Shown: positions 1-7,500, numbered from the stretch's first letter. The stretch: 7,683 nt of DNA from an uncultured Lachnospiraceae bacterium (GCA_902803625.1 CADCQV010000280.1:1-7683), one strand, 5' to 3'. Translations and numbers: made by a program. Notes: generated by a model not told the origin, from the letters alone.

Positions 1-642
1 CTGACCCTGGATCAGGGAAAGAGCGTCGCTTTTGTCGGAGGGAGCGGCTGTGGGAAAAGCACGCTTTCACGGCTTATTTCCGGACTTTACCGTCCCTGGT
101 CAGGTGAGATCCTATTCGACGGGAAAAGCATAAACAATATAGACAGGGAGCAGTTTACCAGCTCTGTAGCAGTTGTAAATCAGGATATTATCCTTTTTGA
201 GGATACGATATCAAATAATATCAAGATGTGGGACAACTCCATCGAGGATTTCGAGATGATACTTGCAGCAAGAGATGCAAGCATTCATACAGAGATCATG
301 AAAAGGAGCGGGGGATACTCCTACAAGCTTCTGCATGGCGGACTCGATTTTTCCGGAGGACAGCGGCAGAGGATAGAGATCGCCCGGGTTCTTGCACAGG
401 ATCCGACTATTATGATAATGGATGAGGCCACTTCAGCCCTTGATGCACAGACAGAGTATGATGTGATATCTTCCATAAGGGAACGCGGGATCACAACCAT
501 TGTTGTTGCGCACAGACTTTCAACCATAAGAGACTGTGATGAAATTGTAGTCCTTGATAACGGCAAAGTGGCAGAGCGCGGGACACATGACGAACTGATG
601 GAAAACCACGGACTTTATGAAAAGCTGGTAACAAGCGAGTAA
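1..642 (+). CDS. NHLP-type peptide exporter ABC subunit 1, C-terminal ATPase part (5' truncated by window edge)
   Basis: An open frame runs from base 1 to the TAA at 640-642 (213 residues visible). It is a near-complete ABC nucleotide-binding domain: Walker A GGSGCGKST at residues 13-21, Q-loop Gln61, signature SGGQRQR from residue 118, Walker B IMIMDE with Asp141 and Glu142, SALD D-loop at 145-148 and H-loop His171. All key ATPase residues are present. The closing segment (HRLSTIRDCDEIVVLD, then ERGTHDEL) resembles the peptidase/permease/ATPase subunit of NHLP/NHLM bacteriocin export systems. In that family an N-terminal C39 cysteine protease cuts precursor peptides after a Gly-Gly leader, and a six-helix membrane domain lies between protease and ATPase; both would be left of the window. 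The partner subunit begins 3 bases after the stop, which supports this call over a generic lipid or drug exporter. ABC ATPase is certain; subunit type is inferred from similarity and context. Confidence 0.85.
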   Translation: MTLDQGKSVAFVGGSGCGKSTLSRLISGLYRPWSGEILFDGKSINNIDREQFTSSVAVVNQDIILFEDTISNNIKMWDNSIEDFEMILAARDASIHTEIMKRSGGYSYKLLHGGLDFSGGQRQRIEIARVLAQDPTIMIMDEATSALDAQTEYDVISSIRERGITTIVVAHRLSTIRDCDEIVVLDNGKVAERGTHDELMENHGLYEKLVTSE

Positions 643-645
643 AAA

Positions 646-2832
646 ATGGGATGGTTTGAAGAGCAGCTGGAGCTCAGAAAACAAAATGACATAGAAACAT
701 TTGAGGATTCCTGTCTCAGGATCGCAGGCTCGGTTATGGGACGGAGTCTTTCTGCTGCCCTTCAGAATGAGCGCGAACAGGCAACGGATGCCATCGGTGA
801 CGTTCTAAAGTATTACCACATAAGGTTAAGGGAGGTTCCTGAAAATCTTCAGTCCATCGAGGAAGTGCTGGAATATCTCTTAAGGCCTCATGGGATAATG
901 ACCCGGCAGATCGTTTTGAAAGAAGGCTGGAGAAAGGATGCGGCCGGGGCAATGCTTACGGCCTATAGAGACAGCAAAAATCCTGTTGCGCTGATCCCTG
1001 CCGGGATACAGGGCTATATATATGCGGATCCGTCAACGGGCACAATGAAGAAAGTCACAGCTTCTTCGGAGAAGCTTTTTGCCGAAGAGGCATTTGTGTT
1101 CTATAAAGCCTTCCCCACAAGATCCATGACAATAAAGGATCTGTACGGATACATCTTTGAAAACCTTGACATAGTCAATGTGGCAGGTTACTTCGGCTTT
1201 GCGCTTATTGCTCTGATCGTTGGTATGCTGATTCCCTGGATAAACAAGCTCCTTTTCTCGGATGTTGTGGAAACAGGAAGAATGTCCTCACTTTTAGCAG
1301 CAGCTGTATTTCTGATATGTGCATCCCTTTCCGCTTTGCTGTTTGGAACGATCGAGGAGCTGTTTCTTTATAGAATGACCCAGAAACTTGCCATATCCGT
1401 CGAATCTGCAACCATGATGAGGATACTGTCGCTTCCCGGTACGTTCTTTGCAAAATACACGTCGGGAGACCTTGCCAGGCGTGTGAACAACGTTAGCCTT
1501 CTGGTATACGAAATATTGAATTTTGTCATGACCTCTTTTACGGCTGCCCTGTTTTCATTTATTTATGTCATTGAGATAAGATCCTTTGCCCCGGCGCTTG
1601 CCGTTCCCGCCTTTATCATGACAGCTCTTCAGCTGATAACGATAATAGCGGCTCTTATCATAAGATCGTCCGGTTACAGTATGCAGATGGAGCTCTCATC
1701 AAAGGAGAGCGGTATATCCCATTCGCTGATAACTGGTATCGAGAAGATAAAGATTTCAGGTGCCGAGCGCCGCGCTTTTTCAAAATGGGCAAATTCATAT
1801 GCCGAACAGTCAAAGTATATGTATGACCCTCCGTTCTTTGTAAAGGTATTTCCGGCTGTCATAATGACGATATCACTTACAGGCACGATTGTGATCTACT
1901 ATCTTTCGATAAAAACCCGGGTAGATATCAGCCAGTACTATGCGTTTAACGCCGCCTTTGCCATTATTTGCGGTGCTTTTAATACAGTTGTACCTATGAT
2001 CGATCCCGCAGCGCAGATTGCTCCGACCTTCGAGCTTCTGCGTCCGATAATAGAAACAGCTCCCGAGATAGCCGAGGACAAGCCGGTAATAGAAAGGCTC
2101 TCCGGCGGAATAGAACTGAACAACGTTACCTTCCGTTACAATGATGACACTCCACCGGTGCTTGATGACTTAAGCCTGAAGATCCGTCCGGGCCAGTATG
2201 TAGCCATAACAGGAAAGACCGGCTGCGGTAAAAGCACTTTACTACGCATAATGCTCGGCTTTGAGAAGCCCCAGAAGGGTGCTGTCTATTATGACGGGCG
2301 TGACCTGAACCGCATAGACTTGAAATCGCTCAGAAGCAGGATCGGAACTGTCATGCAGAACGGATCACTATTTCTGGGGGATATCTATTCGAACATTGTC
2401 ATATCCGCTCCGGAGCTGACCCTTGATGATGCCTGGGAGGCTGCGGAGATGGCGGGGATCGCAGATGACATCCGTGAGATGCCGATGAATATGTTTACGA
2501 TTATAGGTGAAGGTACCGGCGGGATATCCGGCGGCCAGAGGCAGCGCATTATGATAGCCAGGGCCATAGCACCAAAGCCGAAGATCTTAATGTTTGATGA
2601 GGCAACCAGCGCCCTTGACAACATCACACAGAGAACGGTGTCCGATTCCCTTGACTCTCTTAAGTGTACGAGGATCGTTATAGCCCACAGGCTCTCCACG
2701 ATCAAAAACTGCGACAGGATAATCGTTCTTGATGAAGGAAGGATCGTTGAGGACGGAACGTATGATGAGCTTATGGCAAAAAACGGCTTCTTTGCCACTC
2801 TTGTGGCACGACAGCAGGTGGAGCGGAGGTAG
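646..2832 (+). CDS. NHLP-type peptide exporter ABC subunit 2 (permease/ATPase, no active leader peptidase)
   Basis: Complete 728-residue half-transporter, the usual size for the second ABC subunit of NHLP/NHLM bacteriocin export systems. The start MGWFEEQ fits that family's N-terminus. Residues 1 to about 165 form a soluble domain without a C39 catalytic Cys motif. Membrane helices lie near 179-199, 214-236, about 290-345 (a helical pair), 401-424 and 431-452. The ATPase domain has Walker A GKTGCGKST at 523-531 (Lys529), Gln571, SGGQRQR from 628, Walker B ILMFDE (Asp651, Glu652), SALD 655-658 and His681, so it should hydrolyse ATP. SLPGTFFAKYTSGDLARRV near 265-283 is a typical segment of this transporter group. 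The ATG lies 3 bases after the previous stop with no good Shine-Dalgarno, so translation is probably coupled. It likely pairs with subunit 1 and an HlyD-type adaptor to move a processed peptide out of the cell. The cargo is unknown. Confidence 0.88.
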   Translation: MGWFEEQLELRKQNDIETFEDSCLRIAGSVMGRSLSAALQNEREQATDAIGDVLKYYHIRLREVPENLQSIEEVLEYLLRPHGIMTRQIVLKEGWRKDAAGAMLTAYRDSKNPVALIPAGIQGYIYADPSTGTMKKVTASSEKLFAEEAFVFYKAFPTRSMTIKDLYGYIFENLDIVNVAGYFGFALIALIVGMLIPWINKLLFSDVVETGRMSSLLAAAVFLICASLSALLFGTIEELFLYRMTQKLAISVESATMMRILSLPGTFFAKYTSGDLARRVNNVSLLVYEILNFVMTSFTAALFSFIYVIEIRSFAPALAVPAFIMTALQLITIIAALIIRSSGYSMQMELSSKESGISHSLITGIEKIKISGAERRAFSKWANSYAEQSKYMYDPPFFVKVFPAVIMTISLTGTIVIYYLSIKTRVDISQYYAFNAAFAIICGAFNTVVPMIDPAAQIAPTFELLRPIIETAPEIAEDKPVIERLSGGIELNNVTFRYNDDTPPVLDDLSLKIRPGQYVAITGKTGCGKSTLLRIMLGFEKPQKGAVYYDGRDLNRIDLKSLRSRIGTVMQNGSLFLGDIYSNIVISAPELTLDDAWEAAEMAGIADDIREMPMNMFTIIGEGTGGISGGQRQRIMIARAIAPKPKILMFDEATSALDNITQRTVSDSLDSLKCTRIVIAHRLSTIKNCDRIIVLDEGRIVEDGTYDELMAKNGFFATLVARQQVERR

Positions 2833-2844
2833 TGGTCTTCATCC

Positions 2845-2852
2845 GAAGGAGG
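2845..2852 (+). promoter_or_regulatory. Strong ribosome binding site for the hybrid kinase gene
   Basis: GAAGGAGG lies 4 bases before the ATG at 2857, inside the 24-base gap after the exporter gene. It is a near-perfect anti-16S match and fixes the start. The kinase therefore has its own initiation signal, unlike exporter subunit 2, which relies on coupling. The gap is too short for a promoter plus terminator, so read-through from the exporter genes is likely. Confidence 0.85.
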
Positions 2853-2856
2853 CTAA

Positions 2857-5745
2857 ATGAAACCAGTTCAGAAAAAAAAATACCGGATGCGCTTACCATG
2901 GCTTATTCCTTTTGCCTGTGTGTTCCTGCTTTTCTTCCTTTCCGTATACGCATATGCAAATCAGGATAATGAGGTAGTCCGTGTAGGCTATTATGAGAAC
3001 GAAGTCTTTCAGGAAGGAGCCGGGGAGGGTGAGGTAAAAAGCGGATATGCCTACGAGTATTACCGTAAGCTCTCAGAATACACCGGCTGGGAATATGAAT
3101 ATGTCTACGGAGACTTCAGTGAGCTCTATCAAATGCTTCTGGACGGAAAGATCGATCTGCTTGCAGGTCTGGCCCGTAAGGAGGACCGGATCCCGGTGAT
3201 CGGCTATCCTGATGCCGTTATGGGCAGCGAATCCTACTACCTTGTCAAATATGATGAGGATACGGATATCACAGCCGATCCTGCCACATTAAACGGATGC
3301 AGGATCGGTGTACTGGACAGCGCAATGGTTGATGCCCTGAAGCAGTACCTTGATGACAATCATGTGAATGCTGAGATAGTTACTTATCCTGACTATACCC
3401 AGCTGTTCTCGGCCTTTGATTCCCATAGTATTAATGTCCTCGCAGCCGAGAGCGATGGGGCTCACGGCAGGGAGCATTCAGAAGTATTATGTGTTTTCGG
3501 ATCATCAGATTATTACCTTTGCACAAGCATCAGCAGACCTGATCTCTTACAGGAGCTGAATACCGCCCAGGCTCTTTTAGCTGCCGAAGAACCGAATTAC
3601 CTGAGTTCCCTGAGCTCCAGATATTATTCCGTTAGCGTCACGGCCCGGGCGTTTTCACAGGCCGAGCGTGAGTGGATAGGCACCCACAGCTCCCTCAATG
3701 TCGGTTATCTTGAAAACTATCTTCCGTACAGCGACACGGATCCGGAGGGAAATGTTACCGGCGTTGTCAAGGATATGATCCCGGATATTATGAAATCACT
3801 TGGCATCCCGGAAACAAAAGTCACCTTCACTGGCTACCGCAGCTATGACGATATGATCGCCGATATGGCTTCAGGCGTCATCGATGTGGCCTTTCCTGTA
3901 GGCGGAGGATTATATTATTCAGAGGAGAACGGTATCTATCAGACAAACCCTGTTGTTTCGGCACCCACCGCACTGATCTGCCGGAGTGAATTCAGCGCTG
4001 AAACGGCATCCCGCTTTGCGGTCAATGAAAACAACCGCATGCAATATTACTATGTGCGAACCAACCACCCCGATGCAGAAATTGTTTTCTTCCCCTCTAT
4101 CGAAGAATGTCTCGACGCTGTGCTCTCCGGAAAGGTCGAATGCACGACCCTGAACGGACTCCGCGCAAACGAGATCCTGAAAAACAGGAAATATGAGGGT
4201 CTCTCGATCCGCCAGTCAAGCCATAATGACGACCGCTGCTTCGGCGTAAAGATAGGCAACGAAGGACTTTTGAAGCTCTTAAACCGCGGGATCAATGTGC
4301 TGGGCAGCGACTACGCGCAGAATATCTCATACCGCTACGCCGGGAGACTGTATTCATACAGCTTTACGGATATGATCCGTGATCATATGGCAGCTGTCGG
4401 TTTGATCCTTCTTGCAATTGCCGCCCTTATCGTATTTCTCCTTGTGCGTGATGTCAGGCGTACAAAGAAGGAGGTCGAGGAAAAGGAAGCAGCACGTCAG
4501 GAGCTGGAGGCAAAGAATAATGAGCTTGCGGAAAGCCAGAAAGCTTTGTCTGATGCGCTGATCGCTGCGGAGGATGCCAACAACGCAAAAACCGCTTTCC
4601 TAAACAACATGTCCCATGATATCCGCACTCCTATGAATGCCATAGTCGGCTTCACGGCTCTGGCAGCTTCCCACATAGACAATAAAGAAGAGGTGCTGGA
4701 TTACCTCGAAAAAATATCCGTATCCGGCCAGCACCTTTTGTCGCTTATTAATGATGTGCTAGATATGAGCCGTATTGAAAGCGGAAAGGTCACCATCGTG
4801 GAAACGAATGTACATCTGCCGGATGTGATCCGGGATCTGAAGGCGATCATTGAGTTGAATATCTCCTCTAAGCATCTCGAGCTGTCTGTTGACACCCAAA
4901 GTGTTATACATGCTGATATCATCACAGACAAGCTCCGGCTGAATCAGGTGCTGCTTAATATACTCTCCAATGCCATCAAATTTACACCCTCAGGCGGATC
5001 GATAAGTTTTCGGGTTCTGGAGAAGCCCTCACCCGTTGAGGGTATTGCAGATTTTGAATTCCGTATAAAAGACAACGGGATCGGAATGAGTGAAGAATTC
5101 CGTGAGATAATATTTGAAGCTTTCACACGTGAAAAGACCAGCACCGTAAGCGGCATACAGGGAACCGGCCTCGGCATGGCCATCGCGAAAAATATCATAG
5201 AAATGATGGGCGGCAGTATCACGGTACAGTCCGCCGAAGGAGAGGGAAGCGAATTTATAGTCAAATTACCGTGTAAGATCAGCGGCGTTTCCGCAAAGCA
5301 GGATACGGTTTTGAAACCTCAGGAAATGAATGCCCCGGCATCCCTGCCTGATTTTTCCGGGAAACGGGTTTTGCTGGTGGAGGATAATGAACTGAACCAG
5401 ATTCTGGCGGAAAATATTTTGACCGGCGCAGGACTAGATGTTGACATTGCGGGCGACGGAACAGAGGCGGTGGAAAAAGTGAAATCTGCAGCCTCAGCTT
5501 ACTACGATGTCATCCTGATGGATATCCAGATGCCTATTATGGATGGATACGAAGCAACAAAACAGATCCGTGCACTGGAAGAACCGGACAAAGCCGCCAT
5601 ACCCATCATAGCAGTCACTGCAAACGCCTTTGATGAGGACCGGCAGGCTGCAGAAGCCGCCGGTATGAACGCTCATCTGGCTAAGCCCTATGATATCCCG
5701 GTGATCATGGAAACATTAAAAAACCTCTGGTCTGAGGATATTTAG
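2857..5745 (+). CDS. Membrane hybrid sensor histidine kinase with two extracellular solute-binding domains and a C-terminal receiver
   Basis: 962 residues. A basic N-terminus precedes a hydrophobic segment at about 14-34 ending AYA, either a signal peptide or an anchor. Two SBP_bac_3-like domains follow, about 40-250 (starts VRVGYYENEVFQ) and 278-500 (starts LNVGYLENYLPY), each opening with the typical first beta strand of amino-acid-binding proteins. A second membrane helix at about 511-531 leads to a charged coiled coil at 532-580. The HisKA H-box NMSHDIRTPMN gives phospho-acceptor His587. The HATPase has N-box Asn705, DNGIG at 739-743 and GTGLGMA from 769. The receiver starts near 837 with acidic Glu842/Asp843, phospho-acceptor Asp889, Thr921 and Lys943-Pro. 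Every catalytic position is intact. No HPt domain or DNA-binding output is attached, so signalling needs a partner or acts through the receiver. The ligand is probably a small molecule such as an amino acid or peptide, but this is not readable from sequence. Confidence 0.93.
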   Translation: MKPVQKKKYRMRLPWLIPFACVFLLFFLSVYAYANQDNEVVRVGYYENEVFQEGAGEGEVKSGYAYEYYRKLSEYTGWEYEYVYGDFSELYQMLLDGKIDLLAGLARKEDRIPVIGYPDAVMGSESYYLVKYDEDTDITADPATLNGCRIGVLDSAMVDALKQYLDDNHVNAEIVTYPDYTQLFSAFDSHSINVLAAESDGAHGREHSEVLCVFGSSDYYLCTSISRPDLLQELNTAQALLAAEEPNYLSSLSSRYYSVSVTARAFSQAEREWIGTHSSLNVGYLENYLPYSDTDPEGNVTGVVKDMIPDIMKSLGIPETKVTFTGYRSYDDMIADMASGVIDVAFPVGGGLYYSEENGIYQTNPVVSAPTALICRSEFSAETASRFAVNENNRMQYYYVRTNHPDAEIVFFPSIEECLDAVLSGKVECTTLNGLRANEILKNRKYEGLSIRQSSHNDDRCFGVKIGNEGLLKLLNRGINVLGSDYAQNISYRYAGRLYSYSFTDMIRDHMAAVGLILLAIAALIVFLLVRDVRRTKKEVEEKEAARQELEAKNNELAESQKALSDALIAAEDANNAKTAFLNNMSHDIRTPMNAIVGFTALAASHIDNKEEVLDYLEKISVSGQHLLSLINDVLDMSRIESGKVTIVETNVHLPDVIRDLKAIIELNISSKHLELSVDTQSVIHADIITDKLRLNQVLLNILSNAIKFTPSGGSISFRVLEKPSPVEGIADFEFRIKDNGIGMSEEFREIIFEAFTREKTSTVSGIQGTGLGMAIAKNIIEMMGGSITVQSAEGEGSEFIVKLPCKISGVSAKQDTVLKPQEMNAPASLPDFSGKRVLLVEDNELNQILAENILTGAGLDVDIAGDGTEAVEKVKSAASAYYDVILMDIQMPIMDGYEATKQIRALEEPDKAAIPIIAVTANAFDEDRQAAEAAGMNAHLAKPYDIPVIMETLKNLWSEDI
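5718..5737 (-). terminator. Possible intrinsic terminator for the dehydrogenase, inside the kinase gene
   Basis: Read on the - strand, CCTC, a six-base loop AGACCA, GAGG and then six T in a row form a short GC-rich hairpin with a U-run, beginning 4 bases after the dehydrogenase stop. The stem has only four pairs, so it is weak. It sits within the last codons of the convergent kinase gene, where the + strand shows an A-run before CCTC, which works against a U-run in that direction. Confidence 0.4.
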
Positions 5746-6701
5746 CAGACCGCATTCCTTTCTTCCCCTCTTATGAATGCCTGCAGATTCAGAAAGACCT
5801 CGTCAATACAGCGCTTTCTTGCTTCCACACTAGCCCAGGCCAGATGAGGGGTTATGATCAGCCTGCCGCTGTCCTTTATCTTTCCCAGAGGATTATCCTT
5901 TGATATCGGTTCCTTCTCCAGAACATCAAGTCCTGCCCCGGCGATCCTTCCGTTTACCAGGGCTTCATATAAGTCCGCATTATTCACTACCGGTCCCCTG
6001 GCAACATTGATAAGGATTGCGGAATCCTTCATCATGGATAAAGCTTTTTTATCTATGAAATTCCGGCTGAGATCGCTTAAGGGACAATGCAGTGATAGAA
6101 AATCGCTCTCCCTTAGCAGGGTTTCCTTGTCAACCTGATCATATCCGCAGTCGTGTCTGCTCCCCGTTAGAGAATGTATGATCACCTTACATCCGAAAGT
6201 CTCGGCTATTTTTGCTACTCTTGAGCCGATGTTTCCGAAGCCTGCTATTCCCCAGGTCTTCTGATCCAGTTCACTAAACGGAATGTCAAAATTTGAAAAC
6301 CTCTGCTGTGAGGCGTACTGACCGGATTTCACATAATTATCATAGTGAACTATCTTCTGGGAAAGAGTAAGCGCCAGGGTAAAGGTATGCTGTGCAACCA
6401 TAGCGGTGGAATAATCCCTCACGTTGGCAACTCTTATTCCCCTGCTCCTGCAGTATTCAATGTCGCAATTGTCATAGCCTGTGGCCAGCTCTCCGATGAA
6501 TTTTACCTTCGACGCATCCTTCAGAGAAAGCCCGTTCATCGGGGCCTTATTTGATATTATCGCATCTGCATCGGAAACACGTTCCGCAACCTCTTCTACA
6601 GTCACGGTATTATCATAGGAAACAAACTCCCCCAGCTCCTCAAAGCAGGACACATCCATATCTTCCCCTGCACTCAGTCTTTCGAGTAAAACTATTTTCA
6701 T
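5742..6701 (-). CDS. D-2-hydroxyacid dehydrogenase (glycerate dehydrogenase / hydroxypyruvate reductase-like)
   Basis: 319 residues, the normal length for the family, which reversibly reduces 2-keto acids to D-2-hydroxy acids using NAD(P)H in the cytosol. The Rossmann motif GFGNIG is at 154-159. The catalytic triad is visible: Arg235 in INVARGP, Glu264 in LEKEP and His286 in PHLAWAS. The N-terminal catalytic half shows the usual KFIGELATGYDNCD stretch at 67-80. HLAWASVEAR resembles glycerate dehydrogenases (HprA type), but substrate cannot be fixed from sequence and phosphoglycerate or other keto acids remain possible. The position at the end of the second Rossmann strand, often an Asp that selects NAD, appears to be Ser177, which could favour NADPH. 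The start MKIVLLE matches the first beta strand of the family and is preceded by GGAGA 9 bases upstream. The gene converges on the kinase with stop codons overlapping by 4 bases. Confidence 0.92.
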   Translation of the reverse strand: MKIVLLERLSAGEDMDVSCFEELGEFVSYDNTVTVEEVAERVSDADAIISNKAPMNGLSLKDASKVKFIGELATGYDNCDIEYCRSRGIRVANVRDYSTAMVAQHTFTLALTLSQKIVHYDNYVKSGQYASQQRFSNFDIPFSELDQKTWGIAGFGNIGSRVAKIAETFGCKVIIHSLTGSRHDCGYDQVDKETLLRESDFLSLHCPLSDLSRNFIDKKALSMMKDSAILINVARGPVVNNADLYEALVNGRIAGAGLDVLEKEPISKDNPLGKIKDSGRLIITPHLAWASVEARKRCIDEVFLNLQAFIRGEERNAVC

Positions 6702-6710
6702 AATACGATA

Positions 6711-6715
6711 TCTCC
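6711..6715 (-). promoter_or_regulatory. Ribosome binding site of the dehydrogenase gene
   Basis: On the - strand GGAGA lies 9 bases before the ATG at 6701-6699. A second purine-rich AAAGGAA lies further upstream at 6718-6724, too far to be the main site. This supports the annotated start over the internal Met at residue 15. Confidence 0.6.
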
Positions 6716-6735
6716 GTTCCTTTTTCTCACGTATT

Positions 6736-6762
6736 TGTTCAGAGCCGTCCGGATCCTGAACA
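6736..6762. promoter_or_regulatory. Inverted repeat TGTTCAG-N13-CTGAACA upstream of the dehydrogenase: candidate operator or leader hairpin
   Basis: A perfect 7-base dyad (arms 6736-6742 and 6756-6762) with a 13-base spacer that itself holds CCGTCCGG and GGATCC. It lies 35-61 bases ahead of the dehydrogenase start. Neither strand has a T-run after it, so it is not a normal terminator. A regulator-binding site or a 5' leader stem are the two readings; the sequence does not choose between them. Confidence 0.35.
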
Positions 6763-6963
6763 GTTATATTCTATTCTAAATGCCCAGAGCATTATCATTT
6801 TCCGCATTTATTCCGATGATCTTTTTACTGTTGCAATTACGGCCGCCTTACATTTATGCAAACTTGTTATCGAACTTATGTATGTGTTAAACGCCGTTCA
6901 TCTTGTGATAACACACGGGAAGGAATCCCGGGAACAGACTCTGTCATAACTCCTTATCCGCAC

Positions 6964-7500
6964 TCACCTGATAAGAATAAAGGTAGTCCGTCTGAGGGAA
7001 TTTGCTATACGCATCACCGCGGAATACAAAAGACCTATGCTGTATATGATAAGTGCAGTGTGTGTCTGTCTGATATAAATAAAGCAGGAAAATGCCAGCA
7101 GAAAATCTATTAAGCCATGGGTAAATTTCATCTTCCAGGGTCCTGACACCGTCCTTCTGGCCTCCATCGCCCTTAGGATCTCCACTACCCCCGAGAACGC
7201 ATGGATCACTACCAGATAAAGCAGAATGTATATTTTGGGGACATCTGACAAAGATCCGGTGAGCAATGCAAAGTCAAGCACTATGACCCCCTGGAACAGT
7301 ATCATCTTTCCTCCGACCATATGTCTCGCCATGGTAAAATAAAAAATGATATCCCTGATCCCCTTTATCGCAAGTCCCAGCGTCAATACAGTGATAACAA
7401 ATACATATGCCTCATCGCTCGGAGCCACAATGAAAATGAATGCGATCACGATCATAATAAACCCGACAAAAATATTTCTGATCCTTTGAAAAATAGTCAC
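6964..7500 (-). CDS. DUF308/HdeD-like six-helix membrane protein, GTG start
   Basis: 178 residues, largely hydrophobic, with about six membrane helices near 10-26, 31-50, 63-81, 88-108, 126-144 and 147-165, joined by short polar turns (APSDEAY, ARHMVGG, EARRTVSGPWK). Size, helix count and the opening RIRNIFVGFIMIVIAFIFIVAP fit the DUF308 family that includes HdeD; the acid-stress role known for enterobacterial HdeD should not be assumed here. Translation starts at GTG (7500-7498), with AAAGGAG at 7508-7514 on the - strand, 7 bases upstream. The start overlaps the stop of the upstream gene in the sequence GTGA, so the two are probably translationally coupled and may act together. No clear terminator follows the TGA at 6966-6964. 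Membrane protein is certain; the family call is moderately sure. Confidence 0.75.
   Translation of the reverse strand: MTIFQRIRNIFVGFIMIVIAFIFIVAPSDEAYVFVITVLTLGLAIKGIRDIIFYFTMARHMVGGKMILFQGVIVLDFALLTGSLSDVPKIYILLYLVVIHAFSGVVEILRAMEARRTVSGPWKMKFTHGLIDFLLAFSCFIYIRQTHTALIIYSIGLLYSAVMRIANSLRRTTFILIR

Larger units (their letters stand above)
6702..6963. other. 262-base intergenic region between the dehydrogenase and the DUF308-like gene
   Basis: AT-rich noncoding stretch holding the dehydrogenase ribosome binding site and the 7-base dyad near its left end. On the - strand there are A/T-rich -10-like strings (TAGAAT, TATAAC) around 6765-6783, but I see no convincing -35 box at the right spacing, so no promoter is called. 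The right part has only weak hairpins without T-runs. No tRNA-like cloverleaf, small gene with a ribosome binding site, or recognisable riboswitch was seen. A promoter for the dehydrogenase is expected somewhere here. Confidence 0.6.

Noticed and set aside
643..645. Possible frameshifted single gene across the two ABC subunits
   Set aside because: Both reading frames are complete, the second begins with a family-typical N-terminus, and two separate subunits are normal for this exporter type.
2385..2798. 137-codon - strand open frame
   Set aside because: Antisense to the ATPase domain of exporter subunit 2; Ser/Ile-rich nonsense typical of the reverse of ABC domains.
6012..6029. Perfect 7-base hairpin AAGGATT-GCGG-AATCCTT
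   Set aside because: It lies in the middle of the dehydrogenase coding region, has no T-run on either strand, and is likely a chance result of codon use. It could be considered as an end for read-through kinase transcript, but the support is too weak.
5854..6138. 94-codon + strand open frame inside the dehydrogenase gene
   Set aside because: Antisense to the conserved Rossmann and catalytic region of the dehydrogenase, with no domain sense and no ribosome binding site.
6883..6915. Inverted repeat TGTGTTA-N19-TAACACA
   Set aside because: AT-rich short arms with a long loop and no T-run; expected by chance in AT-rich intergenic DNA.
6916..6930. Small hairpin CGGGA-AGGAA-TCCCG downstream of the DUF308-like gene
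   Set aside because: Only five pairs and not followed by a T-run on the - strand, so not called as that gene's terminator.
6856..7113. 85-codon + strand open frame rich in Cys, Lys and Thr
   Set aside because: No ribosome binding site before the ATG. Its second half is antisense to the well-supported DUF308-like gene, and the composition is that of a shadow frame.
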